Below, one piece after another: positions 56,470 through 64,000 of a DNA stretch of 64,000 nt. The stretch spans positions 239,501 to 303,500 of the forward strand of contig JAIGNY010001701.1 of NCBI GenBank assembly GCA_020152595.1, given 5' to 3'. Made by a program: the position numbers and the translations under genes. This DNA is from Chiridota heheva (taxonomy: Eukaryota > Echinodermata > Holothuroidea > Apodida > Chiridotidae). The notes beneath the pieces were generated by a model that saw nothing but the letters and a program-made list of their open reading frames with translations, did not search any database and was not told the DNA's origin. Every line of letters starts with the position of its first letter. Position 1 is the first letter of the stretch.

Positions 56470-57458
56470 TGTAATTTTTAGAAAATAATTTAAGACAATA
56501 TTGGAACAGGAAAAGGGTGCAAATGGGGGGTTGGAAACATGTTTTGCCTCTGATTGTCATCAAGATATCTTTAGATCTGATGATTGTATTTGGATTAAAT
56601 TTGGTGTGTTGTTTTGTTACTGTTTAAGGAAGAAGTGATTACAATTTGAGACATATTGGAACAGGGGAAGGTGCAAATGGAGGGGTAGGGACATTTACGG
56701 TGAGTTTGTCTGTCATCAAAATATCTCCAGAACAGAAGATTGCATTTTGATTGAATTTGGTGTGTGGTTTTGTTACTATTTCATGAGGACATATTGGAAT
56801 AGGAAAAGGGTGCAAATGGGGGGTGGGGACATGTTTTTGCCTCTGTTTGTTTGTCTGTCATCAAGAGATCTCCAGAATTTATAAATTTGTTGTGTGGTTT
56901 TGTTACTGTTTAAGAAAGAAGTGATTGAAATTTGGGACTAATTGGAACAGAGGAAGGGCAAAAAATGAGGGGCAGGGATGTTTTAGGATGAAATCTGTCA
57001 AGAATTAAGTTGAGAGTTTCCAATGGAATGTGCTGAACAATGACTTTGCACTCTGAATGAAGATCCAAACAATCAATTTTTTGGACTCAAAGAAACTTAC
57101 ATCAAGTGTTCTCTGGAATCAATGAAAATGAAACAATTGGTTTCTGCCATGAATGGAAAATGATGGAATGTGAATCATGGCTGAATAGAGCTCACAAACA
57201 ATGATGCTTTACTTGAATAAAACCGAAAACAGTGGTATGGCCTTGGAAGAAATCCTGTCAGAAGATAATCTTCAAGTGTTCAGAATGCAAATGTTCTTTA
57301 CAGATCAAAACTTGGGGAGGAATCTTGGTGGGCCTAGGATTTCTGAGATTATATTGGGTATGGGGATCAAATGAAATCAAATATAATTATTCTAGGAATG
57401 TTGGTATTGCAGCGGGCAGAGGTATGCGCTCTAGAGAGTGCTAATATTCTAGTTTGAA
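56470..57458 (+). mobile_element. Dispersed repeat family D, copy 3 with internal amplification
   Basis: The segment 'ggaacaggggaaggtgcaaa', 'tctgtcatcaaaatatct' and 'gaatttggtgtgtggttttg' occurs three to four times in tandem (unit about 130-160 bp). It is followed by the same right end as copy 2 ('gatcaaaacttggggaggaa' to 'tgctaatattctagttt'). Confidence 0.65.
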
Positions 57459-57459
57459 T

Positions 57460-57860
57460 TGTTCTACCCAAAATATGTTGCTTAGATTGCTGTTATGCAG
57501 GGGTGCAGGAAGCTTTTGAAATGTGGGGGACACAACCTCTTAGGGGGCACTTCCTAAGTTATGTACATATGTCCCCCCTAGTCTGCAGATAAATTAGTGA
57601 ACCCAAAACAACAAAGCAAAAGGGGCACTTTTCCATTGAGGACCCATTTCCGCATACATGGGACTGACGAAAATTGCCAGTTTCTTACAAGTAGATCAGT
57701 AATTCGGGGGCACTTCATGATTTTGAGAGGGGCACTATTGTAATCTTTTTATTCTACCAGTTCTTGCACCTTTGACAGTGATTGAGGGGCACTTGTCATT
57801 TTCAAAAGGGACACTCTTGTAATTTGTTCTAAATGGGACTCATGCCCCCTGCTCCCTGGT
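57460..57860. other. Intron 3 sequence rich in GGGGCACTT phrases
   Basis: Repeated 'aggggcacttt', 'gaggggcacta' and 'gaggggcactt' units (57545, 57625, 57705, 57729, 57785), of the same kind as in the 3' UTR region near 63020-63065. Confidence 0.4.
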
Positions 57861-57906
57861 TCCTACCCCTATGTTAATAAGTGCATAAATGCTTCGTTGA
57901 GTGTGA

Positions 57907-58160
57907 TGGAAAACAGACGGATGAGAGACTTGAGGGAATGAGTTCCTAGGCTGATCTTGACAAATGATGATGAGGTTCCAAAGGTGTATTGTTGGACTGT
58001 ACAAAAATGTACAATTTTTGTAATTATATTGCACTGCAATCTGCTTGTTAGTACATTTTTGTACAATCCAACAATACACCTTTGGAACCTCACAATCACT
58101 TGTCAAGATCAGCCGCCCTAGGATCTCTTTCTCTTAAGTCTCTGGTCTATCTGTTTTCCA
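57907..58160. mobile_element. Foldback element with ~108-bp arms
   Basis: The left arm ('ggaaaacagacggatgagag' ... 'gatcttgaca' ... 'gaggttccaaaggtgtattg' ... 'tacaaaaatgtac') is matched by its reverse complement ending 'ctatctgttttcc'. The arms are about 90 percent identical around a spacer of about 40 bp. No ORF. Confidence 0.85.
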
Positions 58161-58361
58161 AAGTGTATTATTTCGAATCTACATGATAACAATTTTGGAA
58201 AGATGCATACGAAAAGGGATGTTATTTTTAGAACACTTTGTTTTCAAAGTAGAGAAGTTAAGTGTTTCTGTGGACACTGTGATGTGTCAAGGTTAAGCAT
58301 AGTGTAAGTAGTTTGTAACAAGAAATACAGTTGTTATTATACAGCATCATAATACACATCA

Positions 58362-58792
58362 GTAAGCTTGGGTGATATTTCGATATTGACCAATATTGAT
58401 ATGGCCGATATTGAGTTAAATGGTCATATCATTATTGATATATCAATTTTAACAATATATTGATATGACCATCAATATTGTGTAATAAGTCTCAGGAAGC
58501 ATACATAACATTTGATACACAGAAATGGAAAAAACCATGTAAACAGATATTTTTAAGCATATAATGGATGTTTATTTGAAAGAATTTGTTCATATTTTGC
58601 AATTATTTCTGCTAATTTACACAAAAAGTTTAATTTGATTTTTTTTGGGAGATGAGATGACCTTGTACAGAACAGTAAATATGATTGAATTATGAAGTCA
58701 TATAATTTGCATATTCATATTTTGATGATATAGATATTTTTCAGGTGATATATCGATATCATAGTATAATGATCAATATCGCTCAAGCTTAC
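58362..58792. mobile_element. MITE with GTAAGCTTGGGTGATATT ends
   Basis: Ends GTAAGCTTGGGTGATATT and AATATCGCTCAAGCTTAC form terminal inverted repeats with two or three mismatches. The interior is filled with 'gatatcgatat'/'caatattgatat' palindromes, so both strands can fold extensively. Flanks 'acatca' and 'acatta' may be an aged target duplication. It ends 213 bp before the microexon. Confidence 0.75.
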
Positions 58793-59005
58793 ACATTAGA
58801 CACATGTTAATAAGCATTTGTCTTTTTTTACAGTATACATTGATAATGGCTTTCTTAAATTTGCATTTTTCTAGCAAATTATTTTACTTTTGACTCTTTA
58901 GGAATTAAAATATATATATATATTCATAATTTGAACTTAAAGCACATCTAGTCTACATGTAGGTTACCAAACTAATTCCAGTGATCTTTTTTGCTATTTT
59001 TTCAG

Positions 59006-59034
59006 GTCTGACGAGAAGTTTGACTCTGGATGCG
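59006..59034 (+). CDS. MSRB3: MsrB exon 4, 29-nt microexon with candidate resolving cysteine
   Basis: Only 29 bases long, this exon completes Lys74 and encodes SDEKFDSGC plus one base of Gly84. Cys83 in the SGCGWPSF context occupies the position of the resolving cysteine that forms a disulfide with the catalytic cysteine in many MsrB enzymes. The acceptor follows a strong T-tract (TTTTTTCAG) and the donor is GTAAG at 59035. Without the microexon, exon 3 (two bases of a codon) would join exon 5 in the wrong phase, so skipping would frameshift the protein just before the core GWPSF motif. Confidence 0.92.
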
Positions 59035-59094
59035 GTAAGTTTACATGTATCTGTAAACAGACTAATGGTACTGTAGCACGGTACTTATCTTTTT

Positions 59095-59400
59095 CACCTT
59101 TGGAACCTATGATGAAAGAATAAAGGTTTAGATTCCTTTGCCAGGATGTGAAAGATTTGGGATAGTTCATGATATTTTCAAAAAAGTACTATCTGATATT
59201 GCTTGGATGAGGTTAATATGGGGTCTTCAGAGGTTTTGGTACTTTTTTTTAGGCTGATTAAGCATAAAGATTTGTGCACCTTAACCAAATGACTCCAATT
59301 TTGGTTAGCATCCATGGTAAATTAGTTCTCCATAAACCTGATTCTGAGGCAGATCTTGTCCAGTTTGGACATGCATAATCAAGACATATCCCAGCCCTAC
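59095..59400 (+). repeat. Dispersed repeat family E, copy 2
   Basis: Colinear with 44890-45205 ('cctatgatgaaagaataaag', 'gtgaaagatttgggatagtt', 'ccaaatgactccaattttgg'). It begins 60 bp after the microexon, in intron 4. Confidence 0.65.
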
Positions 59401-60010
59401 CACCCCTTACATTTTTAAGTTCTAAGCTTTCTGTCCCATTAAATAGGACTTCTCAAAATAAACAGCAATTAAACAGATTGTATTGTTTTCATATGCTAAA
59501 ATAACAGAAAGCATTGTATGAAGAATATAATTACTAATTGAATATGAGTTACAAAAAAGTTCTGGTGTAAGATCTTATATTATACAATGTGGAACATTTC
59601 CATGCCCTTAAGTACAATTTTTAGCAATCAGTAACATTTGTGCAAAGAAGTGTGAAATGCTTTTCGGGAACAATATGATATTTCTATATCCAGTCTGCTT
59701 GAGAGATAACTGTTGTTCCTAAATCAGGTAGGAAATAATAGTATTTATATAAAACCCACAGCTCATTGCAGAAAAGCACAGTTGTGAACCCTGTTCACAT
59801 GGGTTGTTGTGGTCTTTTGCACCCCCTCTACACTTTATTTGTGTTTTAGTAGCAATGGCCATGACTTGTTTTAAATTTTCAAAAAAAGTTTTTTTATTCA
59901 TCAGATTTAAAGCCATCTTGAAATTTTTGCCTGTGATTTCAGTCAGTGATACTTTCTTTTTCAAATTGTAATTAGTTTCAATTTTTTTTTATTTTTTTTT
60001 TTTTTTCTAG

Positions 60011-60108
60011 GTTGGCCCTCATTTTATGACATGGGTGCTCAAGGAACAGTGAAGATGAGACCAGACAATTCTTGTGGGATGGAGAGAACAGAGTCTGTTT
60101 GTGCAAAG
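60011..60108 (+). CDS. MSRB3: MsrB exon 5 (GWPSF core and third zinc cysteine)
   Basis: The exon encodes residues 84-116: GWPSFYDMGAQGTVKMRPDN, then SCGMERTESVCAK. GWPSF supplies the conserved substrate-pocket tryptophan of MsrB. Cys114 is the first cysteine of the second zinc pair, completed by Cys117 in exon 6, so the intron splits the CxxC motif. The acceptor follows a very long T-rich tract (about 59978-60010) and the donor is GTGAG at 60109. Cys105 lies in the GM-R-TE segment, where some other family members have a different residue. Confidence 0.95.
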
Positions 60109-60189
60109 GTGAGTCCTGTTTGACCAGCATCCTCTAGATGAGTGAATCTGACACAATAACAACCCCTGGACAATGTTGGTAGATCATCC

Positions 60190-60430
60190 ATCCCAAATGC
60201 AAAAAGCCAACTTCAGCTTACAAAAAGCCAAAGTGTAACCAAGTAAAGAAACTTCCATCTTTTAAAGGGGATTGGCCATGGCGGGTTTCAGGGGGTAAAA
60301 CGTACAGAAAAAGCACCCAAAAAAATGCTAATATGATTTCAGGGGAACACCTGAAAAATATCACGTGGTCAAAAAAAAAAAAATTAACTTTCTTATATTC
60401 TCCATCAAAGCCTTTCAGATTAAGCCAATA
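60190..60430 (+). repeat. Dispersed repeat family G, left part of an interrupted copy
   Basis: 'aaaaagccaacttcagctta', then 'ttaactttcttatattctcc' and 'atcaaagcctttcagattaa' follow the uninterrupted copy at 33990-34400 up to the LINE insertion. Confidence 0.6.
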
Positions 60431-61565
60431 ATAATAGTAATACATTTATATAGCGTCCTTTTATACAAGCATATTCAAAAACGCTTTACAAAGAATAACA
60501 TGAAAACAATACATACTTAATTACTAAAATAAACCATAAACAAATGTGTTTTGATTGATTTCAGAAACATGTGAAGACAATTGATTTTCTTATTTAAAGT
60601 GGAGATCATTCCACCAAAGTGGGCGAGTCTGCAGAATGCCCTACCCCCAGAGTAATACATGAAATATTGGGTACATTAAGCCAGACTGCGGATCTGTTTC
60701 TTAGATCATAAGTGGTGTTTGATGAAATTATTAAATTTTGAAGATATTTTGTGGCCATTTTATGTAAACATTTAAAAACAAGAACAAGTATTTTATATCT
60801 TATACGCATTTCAACCGGTAACCAATGTAGTGAATATAACAAGGGAGTAATATGGCAATATTTGTTTGATTTAGTTACAACCATGCGCAAAATTCTGTAT
60901 TTTTGGACATTTTGAATTAAGCAATGTGGCATACCAGCCAAGAGAGAGTTGCAGTAGTCAATGTGTGAATGAACCAATGAATGAATTAGGGTCTCTGTTG
61001 CACTGTTTGTCAACATATTTCTTATTTTATTAATGTTGTACAAATTTACAAATGCAGACCTGCATTTTTTCATAACGTGCTGCTTTAAGTTTAAGTTGCT
61101 ATCCAGCCACACTCCCAGATCACGAACACAATGGACAGCATTAACTAAACCACCATCCACTTTGACAGATTTTTGGGTTAATTTATTGAGTTGAGGAGTA
61201 GTGCCAAACAAAATAACCTCCGTTTTGGCATCATTCATTTTAAGCTTGTTTTGAAGCATCCACCTTCTAACATCCTCTAGGCAGCTTTCCATTTTAGTGA
61301 TAGCTTCTGATTCAGAAGAAGCACTTGTTATTTTAAAACTAAGCCACAACCTATGGTCATCAGCATACCCAGAGACATTAGGTGAATGCTTCTTAATTAC
61401 ACTGAAAATGGTTGAGGCATACAATGTTAAAAGTATGGGGCCACAACATGAACCCTGGGGTACTGAAAAATGTATACATTTTTCAGAATTGCATTCCCCA
61501 TTTACAATAACTTTTTGCCTACGATTTGACAGATAGGATTCAAACCACAGAAGTGCAGTATTGTG
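60430..61565 (-). pseudogene. 5'-truncated CR1/L2-type LINE, minus strand
   Basis: On the minus strand an open frame runs from about 61559 to 60606 without a stop: ALLWFESYLSNRRQKVIVNG, then FSVPQGSCCGPILL (RT motif B), then SGYADDHRLW with the catalytic YADD at 61356-61367, KMNDAKTEVILFG, VRDLGVWLDSNL, LIHSLVHSHIDYCNSLLAG and LHWLPVEMRIRYKIL. These are C-terminal RT segments of the CR1/L2/Rex group. The 3' end gives 'gacgctatataaatgtatta' then ATT repeats. It lacks an endonuclease and the N-terminal RT, so it is a dead-on-arrival insertion. It is the least damaged coding relic in the window. Confidence 0.88.
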
Positions 61566-61599
61566 TACACGAAATGAGATTTAAGCACCCTAAGCAATA

Positions 61600-61765
61600 T
61601 ATAAACAAGATATTTTACAGCCAAGTAAGTATTTAAAAGCCAACAATAAAAAACTGATTTATGGTTTAAATTCAATATCAAAAAAGCCATATAATATGTT
61701 TTGTGGCCAAACAAGTTTCAAAAAAGGCAAATATCCAAAAAAAAGCCAGTATACTTGATTAATTT
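61600..61765 (+). repeat. Dispersed repeat family G, right part of the interrupted copy
   Basis: 'atatgttttgtggccaaaca', 'agtttcaaaaaaggcaa' and 'aaaaaaaagccagtatac' match 34335-34395 ('tttttgtgcccaaacaagtc', 'tcaacaaagcc'). Confidence 0.55.
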
Positions 61766-61769
61766 CCAC

Positions 61770-62845
61770 AAGCCAACAAAAGTAGCATTTGCAAAATCCT
61801 TTTAAGGTACATGCTTATCCCTAGTTTTCATGGTGTAGGTGAATGAGAGTCAATGACTTGCCCTAGATGGTACACCATTAACACTGGTAATTATCCCCTC
61901 ACCAATGAAATGGGTGAAGAGGGGATGTAGTATTCTTGCTCTACGTCCGTCCATGTGCATTGGTTTGGTTACTGGGAACAAAAGATTTCAGCCCTTGGAA
62001 ATGGTGGGTAGAAAAAGGGAGGATGGGTAGGTTAGTGAAGTCTGAGTAGGTGATTGGAGGGTGCACAGACATGTGAATGACATGGGTACATGCCTATAGG
62101 GTTTTTAATAAGTAAAAGGTGAGTGTCATGACAGAGATAGAGGTAGCAGAGTCAGACTGGGATTTGTTAAGACCTGTTCCATGAATTGACTGTCAAGGGC
62201 CCAGGTATAAGATCAGAAATATGTATATTTAAGGAGGGGCCCTTGGATGCTCAGAGCAGCAACTCTGATAGTTGGTAAGGAAAGGTGAATGCTAGGATAG
62301 GTGAATGCAGAAGGCTAAGGGCAGCGAGGCAGCTCTGGAGGGTAATATGTGCACATGGATAGTGGTTTGGGGATGACAGGTATATTAGAAATAGAAGGTG
62401 TATTGGGGTGCCAGGTGGATGGAGGATGGTAGGTAAATGGGGAATATTTGGTTGATAGAGGTGAGTAGGATGAACACGGTGTTTTGGGTGGGGAAAGAAC
62501 ATAGGTGATGGTGGTTTGTGGATGGATTGGCATTAAAACTAATTGGCAAACTTGAAAAAATTTTGCCCTATATTGTAACATTTGTTCCAAAAAGTGAGGA
62601 TTTTTGGTTCAAAATTGAAGATCTTTGGTCCAAAGTTAAGAATTTTGGTCCAAAATTTAGAATTTTTGGTGCAAACTGGAACAGTTTTAGTCCAAAATTA
62701 ATGATAAATCAGTTAATATGAACATGTTTTCTATGATTCATTTGATATGTCAGTTAATTATATTGATAATGGTGACAACATTTGAGATGCTGCACCTTTT
62801 TCTACGAAAATTAATTCTAGACTTATTTACTTTCCGTCTTCCCAG
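61770..62845. other. Rest of intron 5
   Basis: Contains a palindromic 'cccctcaccaatgaaa'/'gaagaggggat' fragment near 61895-61925 and a degenerate 'gatggtaggtaaatgggg' stretch near 62420 related to the 29.2-kb minisatellite. 'tttggtccaaa' short repeats at 62590-62700 are inverted relative to 49660-49790. No genes. Confidence 0.4.
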
Positions 62846-62962
62846 TGTGGTGCTCATCTGGGACACCTGTTTGAAGATGGACCAACTCCCACCGGCCAGC
62901 GCTACTGTATCAATTCTGCCTCTCTTAAATTCAAGCCAAAGCCAAAGAAGGCAGAATTATGA
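62846..62962 (+). CDS. MSRB3: MsrB exon 6 (catalytic cysteine and stop)
   Basis: The exon encodes residues 117-154 and a TGA stop: [18 protein letters not shown], then [11 protein letters not shown] and a lysine-proline tail [13 protein letters not shown] contributes the active-site histidines and Cys137 in RYCIN is the catalytic nucleophile that becomes sulfenic acid during the reaction. The acceptor is TTCCCAG. Immediately after the stop the sequence reads GAGGTAAGAG, a near-perfect donor, so an additional intron in the 3' UTR is possible. The C-terminus has no ER-retention signal of KDEL type. Confidence 0.96.
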   Translation, partial: CGAHLGHLFEDGPTPTGQRYCINSASLKFKPKPKKAEL

Positions 62963-63505
62963 GGTAAGAGCAGGAATGTTGGAAGAAAATCGGGGCAGAG
63001 GGAAAAAAATTAAGTGAGGGCACTTTTTTGACAAGGGCACTTTTCATTTTCCAAAAGGGGCACTTTTGTAAATTTTCGAAGATGTGGGGGTATGTGTCCC
63101 CCCCCCCCCTTCCACCCCTCCTTTTTCACACCGGTTATTACACATGGTTTGAGAATAGGCAGGATTTGAGGAAGCAAGGGGATATTTGCCCTACCTCCAC
63201 TTTCTTCCAAATATATATTTTTTATGGAGATGTTTTGTTTCTTAGCGTAGTTTTGTAATCTCCACACACTTTTGACTTTTCCCTACTTTTGGTATACAAA
63301 TCCCGGCTATGGATTGGAGATTGGGAGCCAGGACCATTGTTGGCAATTGCCCATCGGGCAAATAGCAAAAAGCCTACTTTTGAAAATTAATGTTTAGAAA
63401 ATTATTGGGGCCATGTACCTCTCCCACCACGGCCCTCGGTGTCGGGCCCTAGTAAATGACATGTTTAAGTTGTTTCAAATAAATACTAAATTTTTGATGT
63501 ATGAT
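62963..63505 (+). other. Probable 3' UTR of the MsrB gene
   Basis: The stretch runs from the stop codon to just past the first good poly(A) signal. It contains low-complexity runs (a C-tract near 63099-63108) and phrases such as 'gggcactttt' that recur elsewhere in the window (57540-57830), so the UTR has absorbed repeat sequence. The exact cleavage site cannot be seen. Confidence 0.45.
63478..63483 (+). promoter_or_regulatory. Candidate poly(A) signal AATAAA
   Basis: A canonical AATAAA lies 516 bases after the stop codon and is followed within 30-60 bases by a T/GT-rich stretch (tgatgtatgatttgtaaagtgagtg... in pieces), the usual arrangement for 3' end formation. No other canonical AATAAA was noted between the stop and this point. 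Confidence 0.5.
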
Positions 63506-63589
63506 TTGTAAAGTGAGTGGCTTTCTATTTGTTTTCAAGCTTCAAGCTGTCAAGATTGACCTAGGATAATTATATACAATTTTTAATAG

Positions 63590-64000
63590 GGCACCTCCTG
63601 CCTCGGTCCACCACCCTCAACTTTCGAAAGGGCGCCTCCTAACCCCCACCACCATCAACTTTCAAAAGGGCACCTCCTAACCCCCACCACTCTCAACTTT
63701 CAAAAGGGCACCTCCTAACCCCCACCACCCTCAACTTTCAAAAGGGCACCTCCTAACCCCCATTACCCTCAACTTTCAAAAGGGCACCTCCTAACCTCCA
63801 CCACCCTCAACTTTCAAAAGGGCACCTCCTAACCCCCACCACTCTCAACTTTTCTAACCCCACCACCACTCTCAACTTTCAAAAGGGCACCTCTAACCCC
63901 CACCACCCTCAACTTTCAAAAGAGCACCTCCTAACCCCCACCACCCTCAACTTTCAAAAGGGCACCTCCTAACCCCCATTACCCTCAACTTTCAAAGGGC
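63590..64000 (+). repeat. 38-bp minisatellite running off the window
   Basis: About eleven units of 'aactttcaaaagggcacctc' plus 'ctaacccccaccaccctc', with a few deletions (for example near 63848 and 63890). It lies directly downstream of the MsrB gene and continues beyond 64000. Confidence 0.93.

Larger units (their letters stand above)
7123..62962 (+). other. MSRB3: MsrB gene locus, six coding exons, 154-residue product
   Basis: Joining the six exons gives one open frame of 154 codons with consistent splice phases (1, 2, 2, 1, 0) and canonical GT-AG introns throughout. The protein has the whole MsrB fold signature in order: LTPTQYHVTQEKGTE near residues 33-47, CxxC at 65/68, GCGWPSF at 82-88, CxxC at 114/117 followed by GAHLGH, and RYCIN at 135-139. 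MsrB enzymes reduce the R-epimer of methionine sulfoxide in proteins, with electrons normally from thioredoxin, and bind a structural zinc through four cysteines. The catalytic position is TGT (Cys), not a TGA selenocysteine codon, and the N-terminal part is most like MSRB3; this subfamily call is from memory of the family, not a search. Introns are about 31.1, 3.9, 16.7, 1.0 and 2.7 kb. Confidence 0.93.

Noticed and set aside
62960-62962. TGA as a selenocysteine codon in the MsrB protein
   Set aside because: The catalytic position is TGT (Cys137) 17 codons earlier, and the TGA follows the complete domain, so it is a stop.

Overview
This is an intron-rich, repeat-dense animal genomic window, AT-rich except for about 5.4 kb at its left end. 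It holds one recognisable host gene on the + strand: a methionine-R-sulfoxide reductase of the MsrB family, closest in sequence to the cysteine-type MSRB3 group. Six coding exons (7123-7165, 38289-38388, 42240-42317, 59006-59034, 60011-60108, 62846-62962) join with matching splice phases. They encode 154 residues carrying both zinc-binding CxxC pairs, a candidate resolving Cys83, the GWPSF and HLGH motifs and catalytic Cys137. The gene covers about 56 kb, so over 98 percent of the locus is intron. The DIRS-type retroelement, long-intron structure and mix of LINE families suggest a marine invertebrate, plausibly a deuterostome such as an echinoderm, hemichordate or cephalochordate. I cannot name the species.

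Layout. 1-6400: a decayed DIRS-type tyrosine-recombinase retroelement with gag-like, RT, RNase H and recombinase remnants, then a palindromic terminal-repeat region. 6400-7165: upstream region and first coding exon, whose protein start MGGTQS fits the N-myristoylation pattern. 7166-38288: a 31 kb intron with MITEs, foldback elements, minisatellites and a dead RNase H-bearing LINE. It also contains a candidate alternative first coding exon at 19624-19687, which ends in the same phase as exon 1. 38289-38587: exon 2 followed by a 140-bp tandem duplicate containing a dead exon copy. 42318-59005: a 16.7 kb intron with a dead RTE/L2-type LINE, a large inverted-repeat element, and a 1.7 kb array of about ninety 19-bp units. 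59006-62962: a 29-nt microexon carrying the candidate resolving cysteine, then exons 5 and 6, with a minus-strand CR1/L2-type LINE nested in an older repeat in intron 5. 62963-64000: 3' UTR with a candidate poly(A) signal, then a 38-bp minisatellite running off the window.

The exons form a single product, a small zinc-containing reductase that repairs methionine-R-sulfoxide in proteins. Everything else is best read as mobile-element debris and tandem arrays. The observations most worth testing are the alternative first exon, with its possible change in N-terminal lipidation; the duplicated exon 2; the microexon; the palindromic DIRS terminus; and three related 21-22-bp minisatellite arrays, two of which share a non-repetitive flank and so appear to have moved as a unit.
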